Shown here: one piece after another, positions 24,803 to 26,868 of the stretch | How positions within the stretch are numbered: the stretch's first letter is position 1 | How the letters are laid out: every line of letters begins with the position of its first letter | Assembly (NCBI GenBank): GCA_964411125.1 | Contig: CAYPJU010000084.1 | Location: 1-26,868 of the forward strand | Source: JBFIHF01 sp964411125 | Lineage (GTDB): Bacteria > Myxococcota_A > Bradymonadia > Bradymonadales > Bradymonadaceae | Reading direction: 5' to 3' | Length of the DNA: 26,868 bases | The notes under the pieces: model-generated | What the model was told of the DNA's origin: nothing | What the model saw: only the letters and a program-made list of their open reading frames with translations | Database searches by the model: none | Program-made: the position numbers and the translations under genes

Positions 24803-26560
24803 ATGAACGACCGCCTGCACCCCCTTCGCGCGACGCTGCACCCCGCTTTCCTCGTCACCGTCGCGTTGTTGCTCGTCAACGATCACATCCTCAAGGATTC
24901 GGCGGCAGCGGGGCTCCTGACCGGCAAGCTGAGTGATTTCGCCGGCCTCTTCTTCGCACCGATCCTCCTCGCCGCCCTCCTCGGCGTCCGCACGCGCCGC
25001 GGCTTGCACGGAGCGGCAGCCGCCGTCGCGATCGTCTTCGCGGCGATCAACCTCTCGCCGACCCTGGCCGCGATGTGGGATACGGCAGCGTCGTACGTCT
25101 ACCCGTTCCAGACGACCGTCGATCCGACCGACCTGGTCGCGCTCGTCTCGATTCCATTCGGCCTCTGGGTCCTCGAGCCCGCGATGCGCTCAGAACGTTC
25201 GATGAGCCTGCGGCGTCTGGCCGAATACGCGGCCGTCACCGTCGCTGCCATGGGGAGCGTCGCGACGAGCCCTCCGCCGTGCCACGACTGCGAATGGCCA
25301 GAAGAGTCGTGGCCCGAATCTTCCGAGATCACGATCTTCAACGCGACGAACGAGCTGCAGGTCGTGCGGGTTCGCCAGCTCCGCACGTCCGTGGAGATCG
25401 ATTGCGCGGTGGTCGCCGACGACCCCGCAGCGTTGCTCGCCGACGAGCTCTTCGGTCCCGTGACGACGTGGCAGCTGCTCTCCGGGCAGCAGATGCCCTT
25501 GAACTGGCGGCGCCCGGGAGTCGACGACACCGACTGTGGCGCGGCCCTGATCGAGAGCGACACGGTCGGCGACGCGGTCGTGTTCTTCACCGGTGAGCTG
25601 CAGTGGAAGGAGTACCGCTTCGACGATCCCGAAGCGGAGCCGGACGGTCCGGACGCTGACCAGACGATCGTCATCCGTGCAGATTACGGCGAGACGCCGA
25701 CCGAAGAGATGAACCCCTGGCAGAACCGCAACGAATGCGGCGCGCGGGCCGATCTCTGCGATACCGAGACCCTCGCTCCGCTCGCCGAGATTCCGACCGG
25801 CGCTCGCTACTCGTACGAATCGGTGAATCCCGAGCCGCTGCACTTCGAGCGCTCGAACGTCGCCGAGGGGACGCTCGCCGAGCGCCCCGAGGAGTGCCGT
25901 ATGCCCGCCGAAGAAGCGAAGCTGGTCTGGTCGGAGCTCCCCAACCCGGCCCACGACAAGGTGATCGAGGTGGTCGAACAGACGGATGGCTGCCACACGA
26001 TCGTCCTCGCCGCCGAGTTCGTGGACCCTGCAGACGAGAAATCCCTCGAAACCCGCGACTGGATTCTCTGTGCCCCGATCGACTCGGTGAGTTGGCTCGC
26101 CGGGGAGGGGCGCTGGGAGATCGAGGTGAACGACGTCAGCGACCCGCAGGCAATCGAGGGGGGCTACGACGGGTTCGAGATCGTCGCGCGCCCCGCCGAC
26201 CCGGAGCGTCAGCTCGAATCACGCACGGTCCACGTCTTCCGAGGCTACGCCGCGCCCCCCTCGCTGGTCGACCTCGGCTTCGGTGCGCAGATTCGCCCCG
26301 ACTGCGGAGTCTACGACCTCGCCTGCGGGCAGCTCGGGGTGCCGATCGACGTGACGTTGGAGCAGTACGGCGACGTGCTGACGCCGGGAGACGCGCGGTC
26401 GTACGGCCAGGTGTTTCCGGTCGAGTTGCACCTGGTCCGCGCCGAGTACCGGCCGGTCCGCGACGCAGACTGCGAGCAGACCGACGGCGGCTGGCGACGA
26501 CCCCAGTCGAGCTCGGAGGATGTCGACGGCTACTTCGAGGCGGTGGTGATCACCCGGTGA
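24803..26560 (+). CDS. Membrane protein with TGKxSDFAG module and Cys-rich exported domain, paralog 2
   Basis: This 585-residue protein is colinear with the product of 21066-22823 over its whole length. The N-terminal membrane module is the best conserved (RATLHPAFLV, TGKLSDFAGLFFAPILLAA, FAAINLS, TTVDPTDLVALVSIP). The exported part keeps the cysteines and blocks such as NPEPLHFER, NEC-G-RADLCD and VRAEYRPVRD. It differs most near 165-180 (CHDC motif in a Pro/Glu-rich stretch) and at the extreme C-terminus. Because a terminator and 382 nt separate it from the VWA gene, it probably has its own promoter. No clear ribosome site precedes the ATG. The function is unknown; duplication of paralog 1 is the simplest origin. 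Confidence 0.88.
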   Translation: MNDRLHPLRATLHPAFLVTVALLLVNDHILKDSAAAGLLTGKLSDFAGLFFAPILLAALLGVRTRRGLHGAAAAVAIVFAAINLSPTLAAMWDTAASYVYPFQTTVDPTDLVALVSIPFGLWVLEPAMRSERSMSLRRLAEYAAVTVAAMGSVATSPPPCHDCEWPEESWPESSEITIFNATNELQVVRVRQLRTSVEIDCAVVADDPAALLADELFGPVTTWQLLSGQQMPLNWRRPGVDDTDCGAALIESDTVGDAVVFFTGELQWKEYRFDDPEAEPDGPDADQTIVIRADYGETPTEEMNPWQNRNECGARADLCDTETLAPLAEIPTGARYSYESVNPEPLHFERSNVAEGTLAERPEECRMPAEEAKLVWSELPNPAHDKVIEVVEQTDGCHTIVLAAEFVDPADEKSLETRDWILCAPIDSVSWLAGEGRWEIEVNDVSDPQAIEGGYDGFEIVARPADPERQLESRTVHVFRGYAAPPSLVDLGFGAQIRPDCGVYDLACGQLGVPIDVTLEQYGDVLTPGDARSYGQVFPVELHLVRAEYRPVRDADCEQTDGGWRRPQSSSEDVDGYFEAVVITR

Positions 26561-26611
26561 GCCGAGGTCGACCTCGGGAACGAGTGTGGAAAACGTGCGT
26601 CTTCGAGGTGT

Positions 26612-26868
26612 CGCGAAGGGGGGGGCCGTTGGGCTTCGCCCAAACCCACCAGGGATTCTCCCGTGGACCCCGAAGTTTTTCTCTTCGGCTTCACGGTTCG
26701 TTGCGCACGATATCGAGAGGTTGCAAGGTTGTCTGAGAAAATACGCGGTTCCAAGGATGCAATCCTTGGTGGGGTGTGGGGCAAAGCCCCACGGTGTTCG
26801 CGACGCTGCCGCGAAGGGGGGCCGTTGGGCTTCGCCCAAACCCACCAGGGGATTCTCCCCTGGACCCC
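26612..26868. repeat. Hairpin-rich intergenic array with a duplicated 60-bp element
   Basis: A 60-bp element at 26612-26671 recurs in direct orientation at 26810-26868, differing mainly in G-run length (8 versus 6) and in CCAGGG(G)ATTCTCCC(C). Each copy contains TTGGGC-ttc-GCCCAA and a CCAGGG...stem. Between the copies are two more perfect hairpins: CCAAGGAT-gca-ATCCTTGG (26751-26769) and GTGGGGC-aaa-GCCCCAC (26776-26792). The array runs off the window. It resembles dispersed intergenic hairpin families seen in many genomes; I see no gene in it. Confidence 0.75.

Noticed and set aside
22951..24879. A 642-codon minus-strand frame opposite the VWA gene
   Set aside because: The VWA lipoprotein on the plus strand has a lipobox and a complete MIDAS motif; the reverse frame has neither domain nor ribosome site.

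Overview
The window is G+C-rich, roughly two thirds by eye. It looks like chromosomal sequence from a predatory or social delta-lineage bacterium (Myxococcota or Bradymonadia-like); this is inference. Supporting signs are a PknK-like giant Ser/Thr kinase with AAA and TPR regions, several lipoproteins with Asn/Gly/Thr- or Glu/Asp/Pro-rich linkers after the lipobox, a CGDGIDNDG...DCDD signature typical of myxobacterial surface proteins, and Calx-beta arrays. No tRNA, rRNA or CRISPR array was seen.

Layout. 1-276: REP-like 42-bp tandem palindromes and the leader of an IS200-like Y1 transposase (277-705). 756-2854 (+): a lipoyl-dependent E2 acyltransferase, overlapping by one base an exported multi-helix protein of unknown role. 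2844-9516 (-): a five-gene cluster. In transcription order it holds an FHA protein, a four-cysteine zinc-finger-like protein, a HemJ/CopD-like membrane protein, a DUF2752 membrane protein and a 1305-residue kinase-AAA-TPR regulator. The first four genes overlap or are 3-4 nt apart, and a promoter-like sequence precedes the FHA gene. The kinase follows after about 136 nt with its own -10 box and an almost leaderless GTG start.

9812-15772 (-): a 1986-residue lipoprotein built from about fifteen Calx-beta-type repeats, ending in a strong intrinsic terminator. 16171-17712 (-): a papain-like (C1) cysteine protease lipoprotein with a C-terminal P-domain, with its own terminator. 17895-20600 (-): a 901-residue protein with a long acidic linker and C-terminal HEAT-like repeats, preceded by a good sigma70-type promoter.

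21066-26560 (+): the most unusual locus. Two paralogous membrane proteins of identical length (585 aa), each with an N-terminal TGKxSDFAG membrane module and a Cys-rich exported domain, flank a VWA-domain lipoprotein. The first paralog and the VWA gene look like one operon closed by a terminator. The second paralog follows after 382 nt. 26561-26868: an intergenic array of hairpins with a 60-bp element present twice, running off the end of the window.

Taken together the window is rich in envelope proteins (three lipoproteins, two large exported-domain membrane proteins) and in phospho-signalling parts (kinase plus FHA). The best candidates for undescribed biology are the paralog-VWA-paralog locus and the FHA/zinc-finger gene pair.
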